Part shown: positions 1 through 8,437 of the stretch, one piece after another
Layout: every line of letters begins with the position of its first letter
Numbering within the stretch: the stretch's first letter is position 1
NCBI GenBank assembly: GCA_017397835.1
Contig: JAFQHV010000041.1
Coordinates: forward strand, 62,001-126,000
Reading direction: 5' to 3'
Origin: Oscillospiraceae bacterium
GTDB taxonomy: Bacteria > Bacillota > Clostridia > Oscillospirales > Oscillospiraceae
Length of the DNA stretch: 64,000 bases
Translations under genes and position numbers: made by a program
The notes under the pieces: model-generated
Told to the model about the DNA's origin: nothing
Database searches by the model: none
Seen by the model: the letters and a program-made list of their open reading frames with translations, nothing else

Positions 1-17
1 GTATGCCGATAACTCAT
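1..17 (-). CDS. rnfD: Start of the next rnf gene, probably rnfD (partial)
   Basis: An ATG overlaps the rnfC stop codon as ATGA and opens a frame reading M-S-Y-R-H before the window ends. Rnf operons usually run rnfC-rnfD, and a 4-base overlap is typical of translational coupling. Only five codons are visible, so the identity rests on gene order alone. Confidence 0.4.
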
Positions 18-1333
18 ACTTCCCTTTCCTCCTGTTGCACGATATTTTTCGCCTGCGCCATCCGTTCCACCAGCGGAATGTGGGCCGGGCAGACGTAACT
101 GCAGCAGCCGCAGGCCATACAATCCTCCGTATGCAGCCGGGCCAGTTCCACCGGATCGCCGCCCAGCTTCAGCTCCTTGGCCACCAGAATGGGCATCAGG
201 TGCATTGGGCACACCGCCACACAGCGGCCGCACCGGATACAATCCGACTCCGGTTTGCGCTCACCGCGTTCCCAATCCAGCAGGCAGATAACACCGTTGG
301 TGCTTTTCAGCGCCGGAACATTCCAATCCGTTTGGGTGGTTCCCGTCATAGGTCCGCCGGTCAGCACTTTCGCCTGACGCTCGCGCAGGCCGCCTGCCGC
401 CCGGATCAGATCCGCCACGGACGTGCCGATGGGGACCCACAGATTTCTGGGGCGTACCACGGCTCCGCCGCCCACGGTAATGACACGGTGGGTCAACGGC
501 CGTCCTTCCACCACCGCCTGATAAACCGCATAGGCCGTGGCCACGTTGAACACCACACACCCGACGTCAATGGCCACGCCCTCCGACGGGATCTCCCGCC
601 CGGTGACCGCCTTGACCACCTGCTTCTCACTGCCCAACGGGTAGCGGGTGGGGACCCCGCAGACCCGGCAGGCCACGTTCGTTCTCTGTGCCGTTTTTTC
701 CAATCCCTCTATGGCGTTGAGCTTATTGCCCTCCACCGCCACCACGCCGTGCTTGGCTCCGGCCGCTTTCTGCAGAATGGTCAAACCCGTCAGCACCGCT
801 TCGCTGCGTTCCAGCAGCAGGCGGTGGTCCGCGGTAATGTACGGCTCACTTTCCGCGGCGTTCAAAATCACGGTTTCCACCCGTCCCCGGGCGGCACGCA
901 GCTTGTCCGCCGTGGGGTAGGCCGCACCGCCCATGCCCACAACGCCGCATTGGGCAATGCACTCGATCAGATCGGACTCGGACCGTTCCCGCCAATCCCC
1001 GTCGGGCACTTCGTTCTGCCAGGGGGTGTCTTTTTCGTCGTTCTCGATCACAATGGCGGGACACGCATCGCCCCAGGGGTGCGGGCGCGCCTCCACGCCC
1101 ACCACACGTCCGGACACACTGGCATGGATCACAGGCCCCTCGCCCCGGGCCACAGGCTGACCCACCGCCACAACATCCCCCGCTTTTACCAGGGGAGCGC
1201 ACGGCTCGCCGGCGTGCATCCGCAAAGGCAATGCCACCTGCTTTGGCTGGACGTCGGGCACAGACAGCGGTTTACGCCGACTGCCCTCTTTACGGCCCTC
1301 CAGATGAATGCCGCCAAATATAGAATGAACCAT
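14..1333 (-). CDS. rnfC: RnfC subunit of the Rnf electron transport complex
   Basis: RnfC is the peripheral NADH- and flavin-binding subunit of the membrane Rnf complex, which couples ferredoxin:NAD+ oxidoreduction to Na+ or H+ movement. The 439-residue protein has the expected length. The glycine-rich GGAAYPT stretch near residue 135 matches the conserved nucleotide/FMN region, and two CxxCxxCxxxCP ferredoxin motifs start at residues 365 and 405, each able to hold a [4Fe-4S] cluster. The ATG at 1333 is preceded by AAGGAGG. It is the first rnf gene here; the rest of the operon lies beyond the left edge. The clear motifs leave little alternative. Confidence 0.95.
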   Translation of the reverse strand: MVHSIFGGIHLEGRKEGSRRKPLSVPDVQPKQVALPLRMHAGEPCAPLVKAGDVVAVGQPVARGEGPVIHASVSGRVVGVEARPHPWGDACPAIVIENDEKDTPWQNEVPDGDWRERSESDLIECIAQCGVVGMGGAAYPTADKLRAARGRVETVILNAAESEPYITADHRLLLERSEAVLTGLTILQKAAGAKHGVVAVEGNKLNAIEGLEKTAQRTNVACRVCGVPTRYPLGSEKQVVKAVTGREIPSEGVAIDVGCVVFNVATAYAVYQAVVEGRPLTHRVITVGGGAVVRPRNLWVPIGTSVADLIRAAGGLRERQAKVLTGGPMTGTTQTDWNVPALKSTNGVICLLDWERGERKPESDCIRCGRCVAVCPMHLMPILVAKELKLGGDPVELARLHTEDCMACGCCSYVCPAHIPLVERMAQAKNIVQQEEREV

Positions 1334-1392
1334 GTGTCCACCTCCTTACCGGGCACAAATCGCGCCCGGTTGTACACGACTCTACATTTTAT

Positions 1393-1421
1393 ATCATAAT
1401 CGAACCCCTCCGTTCTGTCCA
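1393..1421 (-). promoter_or_regulatory. Sigma-A-type promoter of the rnf operon
   Basis: On the minus strand TGGACA and TATGAT are separated by exactly 17 bp, about 60 bp upstream of rnfC. A short inverted repeat (CCGGGC/GCCCGG) lies in the leader just before the ribosome site. Confidence 0.6.
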
Positions 1422-1480
1422 GTTCTAAATTGTGAATTTTCCAATTCCAATGGGAAATTGTCGGAATTTCACGTTTTTGG

Positions 1481-1509
1481 TTGACGCAGAAAAAAAAGGA
1501 CTGTAAAAT
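1481..1509 (+). promoter_or_regulatory. Sigma-A-type promoter for the zinc-ribbon/SH3 gene
   Basis: TTGACG and TAAAAT with a 17-bp A-rich spacer, 33 bp before the ATG at 1543. Confidence 0.65.
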
Positions 1510-1542
1510 AAAGAAAAGATCAACGTACGGAGGTTGTGACCT

Positions 1543-2535
1543 ATGGCAACTCAACAGGATACCCCCCGCCGCAGCGACGTAGTCCGCTGTGAATACTGCG
1601 GTGAAGACTACTCCATCACCTATCGCAGATGCCCCTTCTGCGACGATATGGCCGGCACCCCCGTTTCCTACCCTTCTTCCAATACCGGAAAGGGCGGCAA
1701 GCGGCAGGTTCCCCCTTCCCGCGGCGGTGCTTCTCCCGCGCCGGTGCGTATCATCGGTTACGCTTTGGGCGTTATCCTGATCGTTGCGGCCATCTACATC
1801 ATTTACACCGTGTTGGCCCCCCTGTTCACACGGGACGACCCGACCGGCTCCCTTTCTTCTGTCCAGTCGTCGGTGTCCGCTTCCCAGTCTCAGCCGGGTG
1901 TCAGCACCTCCGCCCCCGACATCAGTGTTCCCGATCCCGGCATCAGCTCCTCTGCTTCCGGCGTTATCACCCCGGTGGTCAAGACCTCTGCCATCGCTTT
2001 GAATACCACGGATTTCACCCTGAAACCCAGTGAAACTTACAGGGTCATCGCCACTCTGGTCCCCGCCAACAGCGATGAAGCCGTGGTATGGACCAGCAGC
2101 GACACCTCTATCGCCGTAGTGGCCCCGGACGGCAGCATAACCAACGTCAACACCGGTTCCACCCAAAAGGTGACCACCGTCACCGCTACCTCCGGCAGTG
2201 TTTCTGTCCAGTGCACCGTGCGCTGCAAACCCGGCAGTACCGGCGTTGCGCCCACTACTCCCACTACTCCTACCACGCCCACTACCCCCACGACTCCTAC
2301 CACGCCCTCCACGCCCGTGGCGGCGGGAACCATGGGTGTGATCAACTCCGATGGTGTTCGTATCCGTACCGCCCCCGTCACCGGCGCCCAGCAGGATACC
2401 GGCTACATCAATTCTGAGGTCACCATTCTGGAGCAGACTTCCGACGGCTGGTACAAGATCCGCTACGGAGTCGGCAACGGCCAAACCCGGGACGGTTACA
2501 TCTCCGCCCAGTTTGTCGATGTCAAATCCAACTGA
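1543..2535 (+). CDS. Membrane-anchored zinc-ribbon, Ig-like (BIG2) and SH3 domain protein
   Basis: This 330-residue protein starts with a CxxC...CxxC zinc ribbon (Cys 16, 19, 30, 33) followed by one transmembrane helix at about residues 67-93, so the ribbon should be cytoplasmic and the rest outside. The outer part has a bacterial Ig-like domain (about 150-225), a Pro-Thr-Thr repeat linker (about 234-255) and a C-terminal bacterial SH3 domain (about 265-330, with the VRIRTAP and DGWYKI signatures) of the kind that binds cell-wall peptides. The architecture suggests a wall sensor or anchor, but the function is unknown. It has its own promoter and terminator and stands alone. Confidence 0.75.
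   Translation: MATQQDTPRRSDVVRCEYCGEDYSITYRRCPFCDDMAGTPVSYPSSNTGKGGKRQVPPSRGGASPAPVRIIGYALGVILIVAAIYIIYTVLAPLFTRDDPTGSLSSVQSSVSASQSQPGVSTSAPDISVPDPGISSSASGVITPVVKTSAIALNTTDFTLKPSETYRVIATLVPANSDEAVVWTSSDTSIAVVAPDGSITNVNTGSTQKVTTVTATSGSVSVQCTVRCKPGSTGVAPTTPTTPTTPTTPTTPTTPSTPVAAGTMGVINSDGVRIRTAPVTGAQQDTGYINSEVTILEQTSDGWYKIRYGVGNGQTRDGYISAQFVDVKSN
2251..2316 (+). repeat. In-frame 9-bp tandem repeat encoding Pro-Thr-Thr
   Basis: About seven imperfect units of CCCACTACT or CCTACCACG lie in frame between the Ig-like and SH3 domains. Slippage here would change the linker length without breaking the frame. Confidence 0.8.
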
Positions 2536-2544
2536 ACCCTGCAC

Positions 2545-2581
2545 GACCGCAGCGCCGCAACATGGTGCTGCGGTCTTTTTT
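2545..2581 (+). terminator. Intrinsic terminator after the SH3-domain gene
   Basis: Stem GACCGCAGC/GCTGCGGTC followed by six T. Confidence 0.85.
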
Positions 2582-2667
2582 GCGGCACACTATGCAAAAC
2601 CGTCATTCCCTGCTATAATAATAGTGACAGGAACGTTCACCCCTGTGCACGAAGGGAGGATACACCT

Positions 2668-4266
2668 ATGAAACTGACCTTTTTCGGTGCTGCCCGGGCC
2701 GTGACCGGCAGCTGCTATTGCGTGGAAGTGGGCGGCAAGAAGATCCTCATCGACTGCGGCCTGCAGCAGGGACGGGACGAGCACGACGACAACGCGCTGG
2801 ACTTTGCCCCCAGCTATATCGACTACGTCATCGTCACCCACGCCCATATCGACCACTCCGGCCGACTTCCTCTGCTGGTTCGGCAGGGGTTCCGGGGTTC
2901 GATCTTCGCCACCCGGCTGACCGCCCGGCTGTTGGGCATCATGCTGCGGGATTCCGCCCACATTCAGGAGAGCGATGCCGAGTGGGAGAACCGCAAGGCG
3001 CAGCGGGCGGGAAAAGCCGCCGTGGAACCCCTCTATACCCTGGCCGATGCCGAGCAGGCTTTGGAGCAGCTGGTCACCTTTGAGTACGGACAGACCTTTG
3101 ATTTGTGTCCCGGCGTGCGGGTGCGCTTTACCGATGCGGGGCATCTGCTCGGCTCCGCCTGTGTGGAGCTGTGGCTGACCGAGGACGGCACAGAGCGCAA
3201 AATCGTCTTTTCCGGCGACATCGGCAACGTGGACCAGCCGGTCATCCGGGACCCCCAGCCGCTGGACCGTGCCGATTACGTGGTCATGGAGTCCACCTAC
3301 GGTGATCGCAGCCACGAACCGCCGGAAAGCTACACCGGCGCGCTTGCTCAGCTGATCGATGACGTATTTGCCCGGGGCGGCAACGTAGTCATCCCCTCCT
3401 TTGCCGTGGGACGGACCCAGGAGCTGCTCTATTTCCTGCGGGAGATCAAAAGCGAAGGTCTTGTGAAACACTGTCCCGACTTCGAGGTGTGCGTGGACAG
3501 TCCTTTGGCTGCCGAAGCCACCAAGATCTACGCCGGCGACCTGCGGGGGTATCTGGACGAGGAGGCGCTTCGCGTTATGCAGGCAGGTGACGAGCTGTTC
3601 ACCTTCCCCGGTCTGCGGCTGGTACTGACCAGCGATGAGTCCAAGCTGCTGAATATGGACCGCAAGTCCCGCATCATCATCTCCGCCTCCGGTATGTGCG
3701 ATGCCGGCCGCATCCGTCACCACCTCAAGCACAACCTGTGGCGCAAGGAGTGCGCCGTGGTATTCGTCGGCTATCAGGGCGAGGGAACGCTGGGCCGCCG
3801 CCTTTTAGAGGGTGCCAAGTACGTCAAGCTGTTTGGCGAGGAGATCTCCGTCAACGCCCGTATCGTCAATTTCAAGGGCCTTTCCTCCCATGCTGACCGG
3901 GAGCACCTGCTGGCCTGGGCGCAGCAGTTCACCCCCAGACCCCGCCATATTTTCGTCACCCACGGCGACAATGACGTATCCCAGCACTTTGCCGCCGCCC
4001 TGACCGAGCGGGGGTTTGAGGCCCACGCTCCGCTGTACGAAGAGGTCTACGACCTGGCCGCCGACCGGATGCTTGCCCCCGGCGTGATGCTGGAACCCAA
4101 GCGCACTTCCGGCGGCGCTTCCGCGCCTTCCCCCGCCTTCCGCCGCCTGGAGCAGGTGGGCAAACTGGTCGTGGAGGTCATCGCCCGCAGCCGCGGCCGC
4201 AGCAACAAGGATCTGGCCAAGCTGGCCGACCAGCTCAAGTCCCTGCTGGACAAGTGGGACAGTTGA
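2668..4266 (+). CDS. Beta-CASP metallo-beta-lactamase-fold RNase-like protein
   Basis: The 532-residue protein has the metallo-beta-lactamase Zn motif HAHIDHSG (His58, His60, Asp62, His63), further metal ligands in DAGHLLGS, and beta-CASP features such as ESTYGDR and the late SSHAD and VTHGD motifs. This layout is that of KH-lacking, RNA-cleaving enzymes related to CPSF73 and YsH1-type bacterial proteins. It probably cuts RNA, using two zinc ions, in the cytoplasm. A ribosome site (GGAGG) precedes the ATG. The C-terminal 60 residues are basic and may contact RNA. The precise substrate is not known; a DNA role is less likely from the domain mix. Confidence 0.85.
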   Translation: MKLTFFGAARAVTGSCYCVEVGGKKILIDCGLQQGRDEHDDNALDFAPSYIDYVIVTHAHIDHSGRLPLLVRQGFRGSIFATRLTARLLGIMLRDSAHIQESDAEWENRKAQRAGKAAVEPLYTLADAEQALEQLVTFEYGQTFDLCPGVRVRFTDAGHLLGSACVELWLTEDGTERKIVFSGDIGNVDQPVIRDPQPLDRADYVVMESTYGDRSHEPPESYTGALAQLIDDVFARGGNVVIPSFAVGRTQELLYFLREIKSEGLVKHCPDFEVCVDSPLAAEATKIYAGDLRGYLDEEALRVMQAGDELFTFPGLRLVLTSDESKLLNMDRKSRIIISASGMCDAGRIRHHLKHNLWRKECAVVFVGYQGEGTLGRRLLEGAKYVKLFGEEISVNARIVNFKGLSSHADREHLLAWAQQFTPRPRHIFVTHGDNDVSQHFAAALTERGFEAHAPLYEEVYDLAADRMLAPGVMLEPKRTSGGASAPSPAFRRLEQVGKLVVEVIARSRGRSNKDLAKLADQLKSLLDKWDS

Positions 4267-4301
4267 GCGCAGCACAAGACAGAGAAACGAGGAACGTATC
4301 C

Positions 4302-5219
4302 ATGAATATCCATTACCCCGCACTGAAGGCGCAGGCACGTCAGGCCATGGCGGCCGCCCGCCCCCATGCCTTTGTCATGACCCTTTTCTACCTGCTGTTG
4401 ACCGCCGGAGTCAGTATGCTGGTCAGCCTGTTCGTTGCAGATCCCTTGGCCCGGCTGGCCGAGCTGGCACAGTCCGGTCTGCCCTTCCCCCGCGCCCTGT
4501 TTCTGACCCTGTCCCAAACGAGCGGTATCGGTCTGTTTATCCACATTTTGGTGCTGATCGCCGTCGTCGTTCTGGACTTCAGCTATCACCTGTGGTGCCT
4601 TGGCACCACCCGGGGCGGCATTGGTGAATGGCGGGATCTGTTCAGCGGCTTTGCTTTGGCCGGCCGGGTCATCCTGCTGCGGCTGGTAGTCATCACCTAC
4701 AGCTTCCTTTGGTATATGGTTTCGACCATGGCAGCCATGGTGCTCTCCGGTGTTGCCATGTTCGTTGCCCCCTTTGGCATCCTGTCCGCTATTCCCATTT
4801 TCGCTATCGCCATCGGTTTCTTTTTTTGGAAGATCCTGCACTACAGCATGGCGGATTTTTGCCTGATGGATGCCCCGGACACGGGCGTATTCTACGCCGT
4901 GAACGAAAGCCGGTCGCTGATGCGTGGTCACTGCGGACAGTTCCTGCTGCTGATGCTGTCCTTCTTCGGCTGGTGGCTGCTTGGGCTACTCATCCAGTTG
5001 GCAACGACCGGGATCCTGATGTTGATTCTGGGCGGCCCGTGGCTGATGCTGGGCGATATATCCGGTGCCGTTGCCGCCGTGGCCGGACTGCCGCTGGCGG
5101 GTATCGTGTCCGCCCTGCTGTACTGGCCCTACGCCGCCTGGCTGACCCCCTATCAAACCATGACCAAAGCCTGCTTCTACAACGCCCTTCGGTCTGAAGC
5201 ACCACAGCAAGAGCAATAA
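4302..5219 (+). CDS. Multi-pass integral membrane protein, DUF975-like
   Basis: About 305 residues with a short N-terminal amphipathic opening (LKAQARQAM) typical of DUF975 proteins, then roughly six hydrophobic segments and a soluble stretch (ADFCLMDAPD) in the middle. No catalytic motif is seen. The ATG at 4302 has GAGG upstream; an earlier in-frame start at 4254 would overlap the preceding gene and lacks a ribosome site. It follows the beta-CASP gene by 35 bp and may be cotranscribed. DUF975 proteins have no settled function. Confidence 0.7.
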   Translation: MNIHYPALKAQARQAMAAARPHAFVMTLFYLLLTAGVSMLVSLFVADPLARLAELAQSGLPFPRALFLTLSQTSGIGLFIHILVLIAVVVLDFSYHLWCLGTTRGGIGEWRDLFSGFALAGRVILLRLVVITYSFLWYMVSTMAAMVLSGVAMFVAPFGILSAIPIFAIAIGFFFWKILHYSMADFCLMDAPDTGVFYAVNESRSLMRGHCGQFLLLMLSFFGWWLLGLLIQLATTGILMLILGGPWLMLGDISGAVAAVAGLPLAGIVSALLYWPYAAWLTPYQTMTKACFYNALRSEAPQQEQ

Positions 5220-5221
5220 AA

Positions 5222-5255
5222 GGACCCCCATCCAAGTGGATGGGGGCCCTTTTTT
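5222..5255. terminator. Bidirectional intrinsic terminator
   Basis: A stem of about 12 bp (CCCCCATCC/GGATGGGGG) followed by a T-run sits between two converging genes. Confidence 0.85.
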
Positions 5256-7383
5256 ACGCCATTTTGTTTTTGCTGAACTTCAGTTCCAAGTCATAACCAC
5301 AGGTGGCATCTGGCATAAACCGATACGCATAGATTCCCTGCTGCTCGTCTGCCACTGCCAGCTCGTCCGCGGGAAGATAGCCGTGGGGCACGTACAGGGT
5401 GACTACGTACTCGTCGCCTGCCACCAGCTTGGCATGGAGAGAGAGAGTCAAGTCAGCTTCCGACCAGGTCATCCTCTCAATCTCCGCCGCACCTTGGGTC
5501 ACGTGACGATTGGTGCTGACAATTTGGGGCCGGTCCAGCTTGGGTCGCACGGCAATAATCGCACTTTCGCAGCTGCCCAGCTCCACCTCCAGCTTGGTGT
5601 CGGTACAGCCCAAATACTGCTTCTTGCCGAAGTCGTACAGGTGATACATACCGGGGTCCAGATACAGGTCGCCGTCCAAACGTACCTCGTAACTGCAATT
5701 CTTCTGCTGCAGGTTCAGCACGCTGACCACGTTGTAGCTCTCCCAAGGCATCTCCACATTCATGTTGGTAATGAGGTGTCGCTTGTTGCACTCATGGTCG
5801 TAGATGTCCATGGGGTGTACGTCCATGGTGGGCAGGCAGCGGCGCAGCAAATCCACTCGCTTCTCGGGCAGTTCGGGCAGCACATCGCCGAAGGTCATGG
5901 GCAGACCCAGCATGGTGTTGAAATACGCCCGGGAAGCCGCCTGTGCATCGTTGTTGTACAGCTCGGACAAAATCACGTTGTCCGGGTCATTGTACAGGCA
6001 GATGTTGTGAATGGGGTAATAGCGCATGACCTTCAGCACACCCTGCTGGATGTACTCATCCCACTCAAAGGTGTCACCGCCCACCCGGGCGGCATCGAAC
6101 ATATCCGCCGCCCACAGCACGCCGCCGGGGGTGGCGGAACAGGACAGCACGTAGGCATCCTTGCCCATGCATTCCCGGGTCTTGGCGATCATGGCACGGA
6201 AGGCATCCTTGGTGGTGACCGAGGGGTCATAGCAGTCCATATGAAACTTCTCGTTCTTCTCCACGCCGTCCCAGATGGTGTCGTACTTGATGGCCTCAAA
6301 GCCCCACTCCTTCACCTTGTCAATGGCCATGGGCAGGAATTCGTTGAGATACTTGGGGTGGGTAAAATCGTAGTAGTACGTCCCGCACCAGCCGATTTCC
6401 TCCCGCAGGACAACCTCGGGATTCTGCTTAATAAACTCGTTCTTGGCCGGGTCGTTGGTGTAACCGATCCACAGGGCAGGAACAAACCCATTCTCTTTGA
6501 TTTTCCTGGCTACGTAGTCAAGGCCGTTGGGATACTTCTTGGGGTCGGGATTCAGGGAGTCCACCCCGTCGTCCCGGATGCCGGCGTAGTCGGCGTGGTG
6601 CCACTCCCAGTCGATCCAAATCGTATCCGCGCCGTAGTCCTTCAGGTGCTTGGCCTGCCACTGGGTATTCTCCAGCACGTTGCGCTCGCAGGCATCGAAC
6701 CCCACGCTGTACCACGTCATCCAGCCGGCAGGCGGCTTTTTGTAGTCGCCGTCCTTGTTGATGGGGCCATACTTAAAGTGGTAGCGGTCGGCCATCACGT
6801 TGCGCACCACGTTGACGTGGAACTTGCGCTCCCCTGCCTTGATGCCGGTGGTCAGGGTAAAGCCGTAGGCCTTTTTCGCCCAGTCATAGCGCATACGATA
6901 ACGCTTGCCGCCGCTGACCCGCACCGCGCTGTCGCTCAGGCGGTCAAAGAGCATATTATCCATATAAGATGCCGCCGGACCAATGGCCGAGCGCAGATGG
7001 CAGGCATTCTCTACCGAGGACATGGGGAAGGTGTGCCGCTCCGGCTCCGCGCCCCAGGTGACCGTACCGCAAATATCACAGGTACACTCCGGGTCGGTGA
7101 CCCAGCTAATACGCACGCCCTCATCATTAACGTTAACGGAAATCTTAAAAAAAGAAACGACCTCGCTTTGGCGGGTCCAGTTAGCGGCGATGCTTCCCAC
7201 GGAGGAGCCGCTGCCGCTCAGGGTGAAGTCTGCCGGGTCGATGACCATATCCTTGTAATAGAGTTTGGTCACACGCACGCCGGTCATGCACTTGCCGCCC
7301 ACCTCGCAGATGTCCAGTGTCCCGGTGTCCCGGTCAAAGACCACGCTGTAGTCGCCATAGCTGCAGTACAGTTTATTGCTCAT
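5254..7383 (-). CDS. Clan GH-D (GH36-like) alpha-galactosidase-type glycoside hydrolase
   Basis: A 709-residue cytoplasmic protein, without a signal peptide, with an N-terminal beta-sandwich (about 1-225), a TIM barrel starting at AGWMTWYS, and a C-terminal beta domain. The barrel carries IWIDWEW, the IKYD segment expected to hold the nucleophile Asp, and RVGGD where the acid/base Asp should lie. These match GH36/GH27-type retaining alpha-galactosidases, though the motifs are diverged from classical melibiases, so alpha-N-acetylgalactosaminidase or another alpha-glycoside activity is possible. The ATG at 7383 has GGGGAGGG upstream; a GTG six codons earlier does not. It is monocistronic and divergent from the rhomboid gene. 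Confidence 0.75.
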   Translation of the reverse strand: MSNKLYCSYGDYSVVFDRDTGTLDICEVGGKCMTGVRVTKLYYKDMVIDPADFTLSGSGSSVGSIAANWTRQSEVVSFFKISVNVNDEGVRISWVTDPECTCDICGTVTWGAEPERHTFPMSSVENACHLRSAIGPAASYMDNMLFDRLSDSAVRVSGGKRYRMRYDWAKKAYGFTLTTGIKAGERKFHVNVVRNVMADRYHFKYGPINKDGDYKKPPAGWMTWYSVGFDACERNVLENTQWQAKHLKDYGADTIWIDWEWHHADYAGIRDDGVDSLNPDPKKYPNGLDYVARKIKENGFVPALWIGYTNDPAKNEFIKQNPEVVLREEIGWCGTYYYDFTHPKYLNEFLPMAIDKVKEWGFEAIKYDTIWDGVEKNEKFHMDCYDPSVTTKDAFRAMIAKTRECMGKDAYVLSCSATPGGVLWAADMFDAARVGGDTFEWDEYIQQGVLKVMRYYPIHNICLYNDPDNVILSELYNNDAQAASRAYFNTMLGLPMTFGDVLPELPEKRVDLLRRCLPTMDVHPMDIYDHECNKRHLITNMNVEMPWESYNVVSVLNLQQKNCSYEVRLDGDLYLDPGMYHLYDFGKKQYLGCTDTKLEVELGSCESAIIAVRPKLDRPQIVSTNRHVTQGAAEIERMTWSEADLTLSLHAKLVAGDEYVVTLYVPHGYLPADELAVADEQQGIYAYRFMPDATCGYDLELKFSKNKMA

Positions 7384-7417
7384 ATTTCCCTCCCCTTTCA
7401 CGGGTCATCCTGCACTC

Positions 7418-7447
7418 ATCATAGCACTGCTCCGCGCAAAATGGCAA
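7418..7447 (-). promoter_or_regulatory. Possible promoter of the GH36-like gene
   Basis: Minus-strand TTGCCA and TATGAT with an 18-bp spacer, back to back with the rhomboid promoter. The non-consensus -35 could mean activator control. Confidence 0.4.
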
Positions 7448-7467
7448 GACAATTTACACTTTCTTTA

Positions 7468-7496
7468 TGGACATTTTTTGTGTTTGCGGGTACAAT
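7468..7496 (+). promoter_or_regulatory. Sigma-A-type promoter of the rhomboid gene
   Basis: TGGACA and TACAAT with a 17-bp spacer, 31 bp before the ATG. Confidence 0.6.
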
Positions 7497-7527
7497 ACCA
7501 GTATCACCTCAATAAGGAGGATGCTCT

Positions 7528-8391
7528 ATGCGCAGCATCTCCCGGCTGCTGAGCCGTTTTTGCTATAACCACCCCAACTTCGCCATCCCCAATTTGATGA
7601 AATACATCGTCTTCGGCAACGCCATCGTGTGGCTGCTGGATATGATCTCCGGCGGGTTGGCTTCCTACTGGCTTTCCTTCGTCCCCGGCGCGATCCTTCA
7701 GGGGCAGGTTTGGCGGCTTGTGACCTTCGTGTTCGTCCCCCTGTTCTCCGACCTTCTGTACCTCGCCCTGTCTTTGCTGCTGTATTACTTCCTGGGCAAT
7801 CAGTTGGAGCGCGCTTGGGGCAGCACACGCTTCACCGTATACTATCTGTTGGGCGTTGTCCTCACGGCGTTATGCGGCCTGGCTCTGTGGTTTACCCCGT
7901 TCCGCTGGTATGTAGGCATCGTCAATATGCATTATGTCAACCTCTCGCTGTTTCTGGCCTTTGCCTCCCTGTACCCGGATATGCAGTTCCGCATTTACTT
8001 CATTATCCCCATCCGGGGCAAGTGGCTTGCTTTGGTATACGCCGCCATGGTCGTGATCGATATCGTGCGTTTTGCCTTGGCGGGGCAATACGTGTTGGCA
8101 GCCGTCCCGGTAATCTCCCTGCTGAACTGGCTGCTGTTCTTTTGGGAAGATTTGGTTCACGGCGGACAAAAGGCTCGCATCCGGGTGCAGCGCAAGGTCA
8201 CTCAAAAACCCGTCGACCTGCGCGCCGCCCAAAAGCAGGTGCAGGAACAGAAGGGCTACCTCCACAAGTGCTGCGTGTGCGGCATTACCGACGCCGACGA
8301 CCGGAATATGGAGTTCCGCTACTGCTCCCGGTGCGAGGGATATCACTGCTACTGTGCTGACCACATCAACAACCACACCCACGTGGAGTAA
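7528..8391 (+). CDS. Rhomboid-fold membrane protein without catalytic residues, with a C-terminal zinc-finger tail
   Basis: This 287-residue protein has six hydrophobic segments with the rhomboid-type loop containing ERAWGS in the expected place (about residues 94-99). The catalytic GxSG of helix 4 is absent: the corresponding stretch reads IVNMHYVNLSL, and no histidine is found in the last membrane helix (LLNWLLFFWEDL). It is therefore expected to be a pseudoprotease related to derlins and iRhoms. The last 45 residues contain a Cys/His-rich tail (CCVCG, CSRC, CYC, HINNHTH) that should bind zinc. Role unknown; binding or guiding membrane proteins is a reasonable inference. AAGGAGG precedes the ATG. 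Confidence 0.75.
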   Translation: MRSISRLLSRFCYNHPNFAIPNLMKYIVFGNAIVWLLDMISGGLASYWLSFVPGAILQGQVWRLVTFVFVPLFSDLLYLALSLLLYYFLGNQLERAWGSTRFTVYYLLGVVLTALCGLALWFTPFRWYVGIVNMHYVNLSLFLAFASLYPDMQFRIYFIIPIRGKWLALVYAAMVVIDIVRFALAGQYVLAAVPVISLLNWLLFFWEDLVHGGQKARIRVQRKVTQKPVDLRAAQKQVQEQKGYLHKCCVCGITDADDRNMEFRYCSRCEGYHCYCADHINNHTHVE

Positions 8392-8399
8392 AAACAAAA

Positions 8400-8435
8400 A
8401 ACGGTGTATCCGAACGGACACACCGTTTTTTATTT
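8400..8435. terminator. Bidirectional intrinsic terminator
   Basis: Stem AACGGTGT/ACACCGTT flanked by A and T runs between converging genes. Confidence 0.85.
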
Positions 8436-8437
8436 TG

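Noticed and set aside
35..1399. Plus-strand frame of 454 codons
   Set aside because: Antisense to rnfC, whose ferredoxin motifs are unmistakable.
2251..2316. Possible CRISPR-like repeat
   Set aside because: The units are 9 bp, contiguous, without spacers and in frame with a Pro-Thr linker.
5236..7515. Open frame of 759 codons on the plus strand
   Set aside because: It lies entirely opposite the GH36-like gene, lacks a ribosome site and has a low-complexity His/Gly/Val-rich product; it results from GC-rich codon use on the other strand.
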